From JAJVID01 sp963743425 (lineage in GTDB: Bacteria; Acidobacteriota; Blastocatellia; RBC074), in the NCBI GenBank assembly GCA_963743425.1, contig CAVUPU010000002.1, forward strand, positions 496,001-560,000: DNA of 64,000 nucleotides, read 5' to 3'. This document shows, piece after piece, positions 45,363-53,848 of this stretch (its first letter is position 1; each line of letters begins with the position of its first letter). The notes under the pieces are model-generated. The model had not been told where the DNA came from and did no database searches. It worked only from the letters and a program-made list of their open reading frames with translations. Position numbers and translations under genes: made by a program.

Positions 45363-45652
45363 TTTTCGAGCGCGAGGTCTTCTTGTCGCTGGCGCGCGAC
45401 AAAAGCATTGATGTCATCGGCAGTCTCATCATCCGGCCAGAAATCCGCTTCGAGCTGTTTCAGGCTGGTTACTGGGGAGGTCCGCCTGACGTAGTTGGGG
45501 ATTGCCGGCTCCAATGTCTGTTCGCCATTCAACCTCTCCAACTGGCGCCAGCTTTGTTGAAGCGAACGCGAGACGGCTTCGATCAATTCGAGTCGTTCGC
45601 CGGGAGATAATGTCACAGCGGCGTTGACCACATTTTGAAGATTTTCTTTCAC
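45359..45652 (-). CDS. antitoxin-like protein upstream of the broken VapC
   Basis: About 97 residues from a GTG at 45652, chosen because AGGAGG lies seven bases upstream. The N-terminal half (LQNVVNAAVTLSPGERLELIEAVSRSL) is helical, like addiction-module components of the DUF2281/RHH-like type. The C-terminal half is acidic (DFWPDDETADDINAF), as expected for the toxin-wrapping tail of a VapB-like antitoxin. The ATGA overlap with the PIN gene shows the former operon. With the toxin broken the gene is under no obvious constraint. Confidence 0.65.
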   Translation of the reverse strand: MKENLQNVVNAAVTLSPGERLELIEAVSRSLQQSWRQLERLNGEQTLEPAIPNYVRRTSPVTSLKQLEADFWPDDETADDINAFVARQRQEDLALEK

Positions 45653-45712
45653 TGATTTCCCTCCTATCCAAACTGCAGCGGCCTGTGACCGCAAGATATT
45701 CTTATTTTACCA

Positions 45713-48223
45713 CTATCTACTTCCAATCGGCTCACCAGCCGGCGTCGGCAACGGCCTGGTATGCTGTCTGACGGCCTCAGGGCGATTCAAGAAGCGTTCA
45801 ATGTCTTCCTGCGTCGCGCGGCGATGCGCGTCGGAGTTGGCTGTGGCTTTGAGCATCGCATTCAAACTTCGCAAAGCCGCCGTGGCTTCTGCGCGCACGA
45901 GCGGCGACGCGTTTTCATTGCTCGCCAGGTCCATCAAACGATGCGCGGTCAGGCTCTGCACAGAACGCTGGATCGCGCGGTGGTAGCGTTGCGGCGGCGC
46001 GGGCGTCTTCCATGTCGCGGCGATGATCGCGTCGAGCGCCTCTTTGAAATCAGGGTTGGCCGCGTTCCGGGCGTGGAAATCGATCATCCGCGCGGCGCGG
46101 TTCGGATCGAGCAACGCGCCGAGCGCCAGATCGGCGGCTATCGTCGCGGCCCCCAGCGGATCGAACGCCGGGTCGGTTCGGCGGCTGAAGTATTCCGCCG
46201 CGCCGCCTTCAAAGCCCGTCGCCACCGGCGGGATCAGTTCGAGGATGTGTTGGCGGATGGCCAATTCCTCGACCTTGATGGTATCGAGGATGGCCTTCAA
46301 CGCTTCGCGCTGGCGGGCGGCGGGGACTATCTCAAGGAACTTCGCCGGGCTTGGGCCGTTCGCCGTCTTGACCGCGTAGGTGAAATACAGACCGCCGATC
46401 GATTTCGCCGCAGCCACGAGTTGATAACGATGATGAAGATAAAGCGGCAGCAGCTTCGCTTCGAGCGCCGACAGCGGCTGTCCGGTTGAGATGTTGTTCA
46501 GCCCGAAGTTTTTCAACCCGATGCGCCTCACCTCCATCTCGTGACGGAGCGTCGCAACCGCGTCGGCGCCATTGTCCCACACGCTCGCCAGTGGGTGCGC
46601 CGTCCCGACGCCGCGCCCGTCGCCGTCGTCAATGAACAACATACCGTCGGCGATTCCCTTCTGAATGATCTTCTCAAGCTCGGACTTTTCATCAGCGCCC
46701 GGCGCGAATTCGGAGTAAGCGAACTTGACCGAGAATTTGTCGTACTCGCCGATGCCGGCGGCGTAGGCGTTCGACAGATCGAGCTTGCCGTTTTTGATCT
46801 CGACCCACGGCGCGGGATAGTCCATCACTGACGCGCGCCCGTAATTCGACGCGGCGAAATTGTGCGAGAAGCCGAGCGTGTGGCCGACCTCGTGCGCCGA
46901 GAGTTGGCGGATGCGGGCCAAAGCCATCGCCGCCGAATCGGTCGCCGGATCGCCCGTCGAGGCGATGGCCAGATAGTCCGCCTCCGGCGAATCGCCCGCT
47001 TCGCAATAATTCTCCATCCCGCGGCGTTCGCCTTCCGCCGCGAGCGGCGGAATCATTCCCGTGCCCAGCAGCACGTCCTGTCGGATGCGCAAGCTTCCGA
47101 GCGTGACGTTGCCCTTGATGATCTCGCCCGTGCGCGGATCCGAGATCGAAGAGCCGTAAGACCAGCCGCGCGTCGAGCGATGCACCCAGTTGATCATGTT
47201 GTATCGCGCGTCCATCGGATCGGCGTCGGGCGGCAGGACTTTGACTTGAAAGGCGTCCTTGAACCCGGCGGCTTCGAACGCCTGCGCCCACCACGACGCG
47301 CCTTCGACCAGCGCGCTGCGGATCGGCTCCGGCGCGCCGTTGTCGACGTAATAGACAATCGGCTTGACGGCCTCGCTGACCGCTGCGTTCGGATCCTTCT
47401 TCTGCAATCGGTGGCGTCTGATCCAACGCTTCTCAATCGGTTCGTTGAACGGTGAGGCGTAATCGTAAAACATCATCGGCATCGCGCTGACGCGCGGATC
47501 GTATGCGCGCGGTTTGTAACCGCCGTCCGGCAATTCGACGAACGAATGGTGCTGGCGGACTGTGACAGAGTTCGCGGTCGGCGTGACGCCTCGAAGCAAC
47601 CCGCCCGGTTCCTCGCCGGCGAGCGTGATGAGCGTTTCGACCTCGGTGTTCTTCGGGAAGCCTTTAGTGCGCGGCAAATGGAACGCGCTGCGCGATTCAT
47701 CGAAGCGGAAATTGCCCTGACGTCTCTCGCGCAACCTTTCAGCCGCGCCGTGCGCGTCGCGCAGGAAGAAGGCCGTCGCGTCGACCAGAACGCGGTCGCC
47801 TTCAGCCGCTTCGACCTTGAACCCCCAGATCACCGAACGCGCGAACGAATCGGCCACCGCGCGCCGCTCGGCCTCGTCGTCGCTCAAAGCGCGATAGCGA
47901 TAATTGGGCTGGATCATCAATACCTTCGGCCCCACGCGCTCGAAGTAGACGACGTAGGTTCCGCCGAGCTGTCCACGATCAAGCCCGATGGGATTCGACC
48001 CGACGCCCGCCGGCAGCGACACCTGATAGAGCGTTTCGGCGTTGAATCGCGTGATCTCCATCCACATCCTGCCCGCTCCCGCATCCCAGTAGAGCGGGAC
48101 GTAGCCGTCAATCTTTTGCATTCCGGCAGTCTTCGCGGCGATGGTTTTGTCTTCTGGCTTACTCTGCGCGTTTATCGTCAGCGAGCAGATCAGAATCAGC
48201 AGCGCGATTTTCAAGCTTTGCAT
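45713..48223 (-). CDS. exported zinc metalloprotease (DUF5117 family)
   Basis: 836 residues, signal peptide 1-19. The DUF5117 region (about 75-290) precedes a metzincin-type catalytic domain with the full zinc motif HEVGHTLGFSH (about residue 440) and a Met-turn SVMDYP 19 residues later. The C-terminal half is helical with LKNFGLNNISTGQPLSALEAKLLPLYLHHRYQL. All metal ligands and the Glu base are present, so it is probably active in the periplasm or outside the cell. The start follows GGAGAAACT. Downstream is the broken VapBC locus. Confidence 0.87.
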   Translation of the reverse strand: MQSLKIALLILICSLTINAQSKPEDKTIAAKTAGMQKIDGYVPLYWDAGAGRMWMEITRFNAETLYQVSLPAGVGSNPIGLDRGQLGGTYVVYFERVGPKVLMIQPNYRYRALSDDEAERRAVADSFARSVIWGFKVEAAEGDRVLVDATAFFLRDAHGAAERLRERRQGNFRFDESRSAFHLPRTKGFPKNTEVETLITLAGEEPGGLLRGVTPTANSVTVRQHHSFVELPDGGYKPRAYDPRVSAMPMMFYDYASPFNEPIEKRWIRRHRLQKKDPNAAVSEAVKPIVYYVDNGAPEPIRSALVEGASWWAQAFEAAGFKDAFQVKVLPPDADPMDARYNMINWVHRSTRGWSYGSSISDPRTGEIIKGNVTLGSLRIRQDVLLGTGMIPPLAAEGERRGMENYCEAGDSPEADYLAIASTGDPATDSAAMALARIRQLSAHEVGHTLGFSHNFAASNYGRASVMDYPAPWVEIKNGKLDLSNAYAAGIGEYDKFSVKFAYSEFAPGADEKSELEKIIQKGIADGMLFIDDGDGRGVGTAHPLASVWDNGADAVATLRHEMEVRRIGLKNFGLNNISTGQPLSALEAKLLPLYLHHRYQLVAAAKSIGGLYFTYAVKTANGPSPAKFLEIVPAARQREALKAILDTIKVEELAIRQHILELIPPVATGFEGGAAEYFSRRTDPAFDPLGAATIAADLALGALLDPNRAARMIDFHARNAANPDFKEALDAIIAATWKTPAPPQRYHRAIQRSVQSLTAHRLMDLASNENASPLVRAEATAALRSLNAMLKATANSDAHRRATQEDIERFLNRPEAVRQHTRPLPTPAGEPIGSR

Positions 48224-48333
48224 AGTTTCTCCATAATCAAACTTCAGTGGTTCGATGGGAATGAAAAGCTGTGGCGAATTGTCTTCATCCCGGCTTGTCC
48301 GTTCATCGGCTCAGTGTTCAATTGTGATTTGGG

Positions 48334-49575
48334 TTAAAGGATACGCGCGACCACGGCTTGCACAGTGATCCGATTTCCATCACGTTCGATTGTCAAAGTT
48401 TTCTTCTCTCCGATCTTGCCGCGCAATGCTTTCACCACTTCAGCCAACGTCGCGCCCGTGACTTGCAGGTTGTCCACGGTGATCAGTTTGTCGCTCTCCC
48501 GCACTTTGTCTACAAGGTCTCCGGCGCCCTGTTTCGACACCGCCGAAACAACGTAGCCGCCATCCTGCATTGGGCGCAACGTCAAGCCGACAATGTCCAG
48601 GTCGTTCTGTTCGAGCGAGCCCGTCTTTTCCAGGTAGGCCGCGCCGTTGGCGTAATCAATTTCAACGCGAAAAGCGCGCAGCACATTGCCTCCGAGCGCG
48701 CCGATGATCGGCCCGGCCATCATCCGCGACATGTAGGTTTCAAAAACGCCCTTCGGTCGTGAGACGGCCGCGACTTCTTGAAGTTGAAACTCGGCCCAGC
48801 GCGCTTCCGGCAATCGCATCATCGTCGCCGCGTTTTCCATCGCCCCTCCGATCATATTCGCGCCTCCAACAGCTCCTATCGCCCGCTGCCAGTCTGCGCG
48901 CTTTGCGCCCCAATCGTTCAGCGCCTCGATCGAGATCATCGTAAAGGTCGCCCCGGTATCGAGCAGGAATCCATAATTGGCGCCGTTGATTTGAATCTCG
49001 ATGCGAGGGAATCCACTTTGCTTCCCGATGGGCGAGGCGATACGCGCGCCTTGAGGCTTGAGTATCCCGGGCTTGGCCAGCGTGAACTTCTTCGCCGGAT
49101 AATCGAAGATCACGTGATAACGCGCCAACAGGTGTCCGGGCGCCATGCCTTCCGCCGCATCGCCTGCGACTGCGCTCTTTTGCCCCAGAACAATGACAGA
49201 CCTCACATTTTCAAGATCAAGTTCCATCTCGCCCACTCGCGTGGATGGCGCCCGAGTCGGCGCGAACCTACTGCCTTCCTCTTTAAATTCAGGCCCGGTC
49301 GGTTTCAAACCAATGTCCTTCGCCAGCGATTCGACAAAAATGAAAGCACCGCCTCCGGTGTCCAGAATGAAGCGCGCTTTACGCACAGAGCCATCGGGTC
49401 GAGTGAATTCCAGGTCAATGTACGGGCGGTTGTTTTCGACGATGAGTGGCACAGTGGCATGCGTCGTCTTCGATTTAACCACGTTTTTATCAAGCGGCTG
49501 AGCCCGAGCGTAAAGGTTGACACCAACTGCAAGCGACACGACGGCTAACAATGAACGGTGGATTTTTGTCTTCAT
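48334..49575 (-). CDS. exported retropepsin-like aspartyl protease with PDZ domain
   Basis: 413 residues, signal peptide 1-25. Two retroviral-type aspartyl protease repeats each have the catalytic triad motif: ARFILDTGGGAFIF (about residue 72) and YGFLLDTGATFTMIS (about 213). One chain can therefore supply both aspartates, as in pepsin-like single-chain enzymes. A PDZ domain (about 330-413) follows: MQDGGYVVSAVSKQGAGD, VRESDKLITVDNLQVTGATLAEVVKAL. The start at 49575 is placed ten bases after AAGGAG; a TTG further upstream is less likely. Confidence 0.83.
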   Translation of the reverse strand: MKTKIHRSLLAVVSLAVGVNLYARAQPLDKNVVKSKTTHATVPLIVENNRPYIDLEFTRPDGSVRKARFILDTGGGAFIFVESLAKDIGLKPTGPEFKEEGSRFAPTRAPSTRVGEMELDLENVRSVIVLGQKSAVAGDAAEGMAPGHLLARYHVIFDYPAKKFTLAKPGILKPQGARIASPIGKQSGFPRIEIQINGANYGFLLDTGATFTMISIEALNDWGAKRADWQRAIGAVGGANMIGGAMENAATMMRLPEARWAEFQLQEVAAVSRPKGVFETYMSRMMAGPIIGALGGNVLRAFRVEIDYANGAAYLEKTGSLEQNDLDIVGLTLRPMQDGGYVVSAVSKQGAGDLVDKVRESDKLITVDNLQVTGATLAEVVKALRGKIGEKKTLTIERDGNRITVQAVVARIL

Positions 49576-49592
49576 CGCGTAAAGGCTCCTTT

Positions 49593-50288
49593 TCAAATCA
49601 ATTGAAGGATTTGGTCCAATCCGGAGATGGTTGGCGTCGGCGCATTTCCAAATATTGGATTACCACGATTGATCAGCAGCGCGTTCATTCCAATCGCCGC
49701 CGCGCCTTCGACATCTTCTCGTAAACTGTCGCCGACGTGCCAGGCCTGTCGCGCCTCAACCGCGTAATGATTCAACGCGGCTTGAAAGATCGCCGCGTCG
49801 GGTTTGGCCGCGCCGACGCGAGTCGAGATGTGAACGGAATCGAAGAAGTGATCGAGACTGCAACCTCTCAACACGTCGTATAACCGCGAGTCGAAGTTGG
49901 AGATGACGCCCAGCTTCAATCCCCGGCGTTTCAGTTCGGTCAGCGCCGGCGCGACGTCGTCGTAAACGCGCCAGAACTCGCGACCGCGAAACCGCTCGAA
50001 GATTTCGTCGAAGAACTCTTCTATGCGCGGAAACGAGCCGAGGCCGTCGAAGACCGCCTTCACGAGATTGCGCCACCAGCCTTTCTCAAGCTCGATCAAT
50101 GCCGCGTCAGGCGTCCCGGCAGGAAAGGCCAGCGGCGGTTGTCGACGAAATGAACGCGCGAAGTTTTGTTGCAGGATTCGAGGCTCGGCCTCAAAGCCGA
50201 ACTCGCGCGCCACGCGGCTGTAGATTTCGCCGACGCCGTCGCGAGTTTCGATCAGCGTCCCGACGGCGTCAAAGAAGATGACCTTCAC
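49593..50288 (-). CDS. HAD-superfamily hydrolase (REG-2/HDHD3-like)
   Basis: 231 residues from a GTG at 50288, whose GTGA overlaps the TGA of the upstream DUF1080 gene. HAD motifs: I, IFFDAVGTLIE (nucleophile Asp kept, second Asp replaced by Val as in the DAVGTL subfamily); II, LGVISNFDSRL; III, the Lys in GAAKPDAAIF; IV, WHVGDSLREDVEGA. A helical cap lies between I and II. The likely role is phosphatase or dehalogenase-type hydrolysis of a small molecule. If the upstream DUF1080 gene is dead, expression may still use its transcript. Confidence 0.85.
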   Translation of the reverse strand: MKVIFFDAVGTLIETRDGVGEIYSRVAREFGFEAEPRILQQNFARSFRRQPPLAFPAGTPDAALIELEKGWWRNLVKAVFDGLGSFPRIEEFFDEIFERFRGREFWRVYDDVAPALTELKRRGLKLGVISNFDSRLYDVLRGCSLDHFFDSVHISTRVGAAKPDAAIFQAALNHYAVEARQAWHVGDSLREDVEGAAAIGMNALLINRGNPIFGNAPTPTISGLDQILQLI

Positions 50289-51180
50289 TTGGCGTGCTGG
50301 CATTTCGAGTTGTCGGCTTTGACGAGATACGTCTTGTAATTCGACGCCTTCGGATCCATGCAGCCGACCAGATTGAGCAACTCCACTCTTGCGGAATTCG
50401 ATCGGGTGGCTCTCGCTTTGCAGCGAGATGTAGCCCTCGCTGAGCAGTTCCCCGTCCTTCTTCACCTGCAGGATCGTGGTTGCTGACGTTGCCTCCGCCG
50501 ATCTGCGGCTTCTCGTAAGAGAGCACGGTCTGGCCGTCAATGACGTGTTTGATCTGTTTATCGCCCAGCACTTCGACTTCGACCCGGACCCACTGGTCGC
50601 CGTCGTAGGTTTTCGACGATGAGTTGACGCAATGCTGTGTGAAAAGTTTGCCGTTCATCTCGACGTTCGTGCCCGGCGTGCAGAGGTTGGCGGTCGTGCG
50701 AGGGCCTTTGCCCAATCCGCCGAGCAACTGGACCTCGATTGAGATCGGGAAGTCCTGGTTCTTGCCCATGCTCTGCGGCGACTGGCAATGGACCATGATC
50801 CCGCTGTTGCGCGTGGCCCAGTTGGGGCCTTCTTTCGCCTGCTCGCCGACGAAGCGGTATTCAACGGCGATGATGTAGTTTGAAAACTTATCGCGGTAGA
50901 AGATGTGGCCGAAGCGGTTGTCGAATTTGTCGTACTTCTCGTAGCCGACCGTCATCACGCCGTTTTCAACGCGGAAGGTGTTTCCGAAGTTGTCGTTCAG
51001 GTCGTAGCCGTTGATCTTGGGCGACCAGTCCTTGAGGTCTTTGCCGTTGAAGAGCTGAATCCATTCCTTCTTGTCGGGATCGTTCGTTGTCTTACTCGCC
51101 GGTCTTGTTTGAGCGAAAGCGACGGCGGTTGAAAACAGCGCCAGCAGCAGAAACCACGCAAGTGTTCTTCTTCGCGTCAT
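50285..51180 (-). pseudogene. exported DUF1080 protein gene with two frameshifts
   Basis: The first frame (from 51180, after GGAGGACAAT) gives a signal peptide and DUF1080: EWIQLFNGKDLKDWSPKING, FGHIFYRDKFSNYIIAVEYRF, IEVQLLGGLG and WVRVEVEVLG, up to GGGNVSN. One extra base near 50478 moves the rest (TILQVKKDGELLSEGYISLQSESHPIEFRK) to a second frame. Another extra base near 50387 moves the tail (VELLNLVGCMDPKASNYKTYLVKADNSKCQHAK) to a third, with its stop at 50285. All three parts align with the family's normal C-terminus, so the breaks are recent. Confidence 0.8.
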
Positions 51181-51367
51181 CTCGATTGTCCTCCGGTGCG
51201 GTGGTGAATGTTTATATCGTGATTGCGCTCCGGACGGAGCGCGATCACGCCTGATCATATGCTGGCTTGAGAAGGTTTTGAAATACGCCGAGGCTGTTTT
51301 TCTCAACATTTTGGAAAGCAGAAGGCCGTCTTGGGAAAGAAGGCGCCCGCTTGTGATCGGTCTAGCT

Positions 51368-53563
51368 TTATGGGAAGTTGGTGACCTTGGGCGTAAATGA
51401 GACGTTGGCCCCGGTCGCGCCGCCGGTGTTGTTGATCACATTGGTGATCCCGCCGTTGGCGCCGATACAGACCGTAATCATGCTGTGGAACCTGACGTTG
51501 GCGTTGTTAGGCGCCTCGATCGCCCGCGTCAGGAAGATGTTGGGGTTGGTAAACACGCTGTAGATACCCAGGCCCCAGGCCTCGTGGCTGGTGACTGTGT
51601 TGGCGACCTTGTACGAGGCCCAGCCATTGGTCCCGGCGCCGCTGGTCCAGCTGGCCTGGTTGGGCGGATCGTAGGGCAGTTCCGACTGGTAGAAGTAGAC
51701 CCGCCCGCCGTTGCCGTTCCAGATCACCTGGTACTGCTGGTAGTGCTCGACGAACAGACCATAGATCGTCACGTTGTTGCCGTTGACAACCAGGCCGTTG
51801 GCCGAGGGATTAGTGGTCCAGCCCACGCCGGCGCCGTGATCGGCGCGCCAGATCCAGGTGTGGTCCACGATCACGTTGTGGCTGTTGATGCGCATGTTGA
51901 CCGAGGCCCGGCCGGAGGCGGCGCCGCCGACCCGGAAGAAGACATCGTGGAGCACGGTCGGATTAACGGCGTGGCTGGCGTTGCTGCCGCTCGGGCCGAC
52001 CTCCAGCAAGACCGGCGAGTTGGCGCCGCCGGCGTCGAAGAACAGGCCGGCGATGGTCACGCCGTCCACGTCCGCCACGGTCATAATCGGCAGCCCGGTG
52101 TCCGCGCGCAAGGTGGCGAAGCCCAGCCCCAGCACCACGGTGTTGGCCCGATTGACCTGGATTGTGCCGTTCAGTCCATAGACGCCGGGCGTAAAGATCA
52201 GGTCCCTGCCCGCAGCAAGCTGAGCGTTGATCGTCGCGGCAGTGTCGCCCGGCCGGGCCAGGTAGAACTGGGAGATCGGGATGGTCGCGCCGGCGGTTGA
52301 GCCGCCAGCCCAGGTGATGCCGGCGCTGTTGCTGCGCAGCGCCGGCACGCGCACGCCCCAGGCGCCCGATGAGTCGACCACCAGGAAGGGCTTCTCGCGC
52401 ACGATCGGGGTCTGGGCGATCTTGGTATAGGGCGGAGTGGGCCAGTTGCCCGTCGGGGCGTTAACCACACCCACAAAGACCATGTTCCAGTTCGAGCCGG
52501 TCCAGCTGCCCCACTGGGTGTTGCGCGAGATCCACTGCTGCTGGGTGGCCGAGTTGACGTTGCCGTCAACCAGCGTGTCAGACATCCAGCCCCCGCTCGA
52601 CCAACCGTTGTTCTGGTTGAGCTTCATGCCGCCGCGGACGTGCATGCGCCGGAAGGGCACCGCCTGCGAGACGGCCCACTGCATGACGCCGCTGGAGGGC
52701 GTGATCGCGAAGCCCTCCGCGCCGCGCCAGAAGTTCTGGGTGGCGTTATCGCCTGAGAGAAAGGCATCCGAGTGCAGGTTGCCGGTGATGCCGACGTTAT
52801 CAGGCGAGGCGCCCACGCCCAGGATCTGTGTGTAGAAGCCGACCGGGATATCCAGTCCGCTGTAGACGCCGGGCTTGAAGATCAGCGTATTGCGCTGCGA
52901 GCCAAAGTGGTTGGTTCGCTGAACGTTATAGACGTTGTTGATCTGGGTCTGGATCGTAGCCGTGGACATCGAAGTGTCAAAGATGGTCACGTTCGGGCCA
53001 AAGTCGGGATTTGCGCTGGGCGGGGGCGGGGTGGGCGAGCCCACAATTCCCCAAAAGAAAGTCTCCCAGCCAGAGGGGGCGATTCTGTTGGCCACCAGCG
53101 GCGCCCAGGCGCCCAGGTTGAGGTCGGCCGAGACATAGCGGTTGACGTTGACGGCGCGCAATTGGACTTGCCCGGTGGCGTTGTCGATCCACTGGAACTG
53201 CTCCCAGGCGCCCAGCGCGGCGCGGTCGGCCACCAGCGGCACGTTGGCGCGGTTTGTATCGGCCGAGACGAACCTGCCATTGGACACGGCGCGCAGGGCG
53301 ATAAAGCCGCCGCCCGCATCGACGATCTGGAACTGCTCCCAGCCGCCGACTGATGTTCGGTCGGCGACAAGTGGGGCAAATGACCCGCGATTCTGATCCG
53401 CCGATACAAATAGACCTGTAGCAACAGACCTCAACCAGATGGTCTGGCCGACCGGCGCGGCCGCCAGGACAGCCGTCGCCATCATCAACGAAGTCAGGGC
53501 TAATAACACTATCCTTACCATCCGCGTCCAGTGCTGGTTGTTGAGGATATTGGAGCTATACAT
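51368..53563 (-). CDS. secreted beta-helix (GH55-like) protein with fascin-like module
   Basis: 731 residues. The signal peptide ends VLAAA. Residues about 27-165 hold three repeats of a beta-trefoil lobe with the pattern FVSADxxxGxxAPLVADRxxxGxWExFxxxD, of the fascin/actin-crosslinking-like type and also present in the GH16 gene at 57667. After a Pro-rich linker, residues about 180-730 look like a right-handed beta-helix of the GH55/pectate-lyase-like class, with two turns of pattern TLIFKPGVYSGLDIPVGFYTQILGVG and LIFTPGVYGLNGTIQVNRANTVVLGLG. Exo-beta-1,3-glucanase action is inferred from the family resemblance and neighbours. The frame is intact and the start follows AAGGAG. Confidence 0.7.
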   Translation of the reverse strand: MYSSNILNNQHWTRMVRIVLLALTSLMMATAVLAAAPVGQTIWLRSVATGLFVSADQNRGSFAPLVADRTSVGGWEQFQIVDAGGGFIALRAVSNGRFVSADTNRANVPLVADRAALGAWEQFQWIDNATGQVQLRAVNVNRYVSADLNLGAWAPLVANRIAPSGWETFFWGIVGSPTPPPPSANPDFGPNVTIFDTSMSTATIQTQINNVYNVQRTNHFGSQRNTLIFKPGVYSGLDIPVGFYTQILGVGASPDNVGITGNLHSDAFLSGDNATQNFWRGAEGFAITPSSGVMQWAVSQAVPFRRMHVRGGMKLNQNNGWSSGGWMSDTLVDGNVNSATQQQWISRNTQWGSWTGSNWNMVFVGVVNAPTGNWPTPPYTKIAQTPIVREKPFLVVDSSGAWGVRVPALRSNSAGITWAGGSTAGATIPISQFYLARPGDTAATINAQLAAGRDLIFTPGVYGLNGTIQVNRANTVVLGLGFATLRADTGLPIMTVADVDGVTIAGLFFDAGGANSPVLLEVGPSGSNASHAVNPTVLHDVFFRVGGAASGRASVNMRINSHNVIVDHTWIWRADHGAGVGWTTNPSANGLVVNGNNVTIYGLFVEHYQQYQVIWNGNGGRVYFYQSELPYDPPNQASWTSGAGTNGWASYKVANTVTSHEAWGLGIYSVFTNPNIFLTRAIEAPNNANVRFHSMITVCIGANGGITNVINNTGGATGANVSFTPKVTNFP

Positions 53564-53722
53564 GTGTTTTCTCCTTAAATGTGAACTGACCCGGTTAACA
53601 ATGGAACTCACAAATGAATACTTGACCGACGCTCCAGGCCGGCCAAGGCTCAATCGGCGCTACGGCGGCGGCAGAAGGCGCCTTCCAAAAACCTTTGTTC
53701 AAAATGAGCGAAACGTGAGCTC

Positions 53723-53848
53723 TAGAGCGGCTTGCAATTGCGTATACGGTAGGGGCAGACCTGTGTGTGGGGCCCCGGTGGTTGCGTGTAAACCCAAACC
53801 GGGGCAGACACACAGGTCTGCCCCTACATTGATTTGCAAACCGCTTTA
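53723..53848. repeat. nested palindrome between the beta-helix and GH81 genes
   Basis: The inner arms 53749-53768 and 53808-53827 (GTAGGGGCAGACCTGTGTGT) are perfect. Within the loop GCCCCGGT and ACCGGGGC pair, and outside it AGCGGCTTGCAA pairs with TTGCAAACCGCT with one mismatch. The outer right arm ends at the GH81 gene's last codons. GTAGGGGC-type hairpins of this style are widespread REP-like elements in bacteria. Confidence 0.85.
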
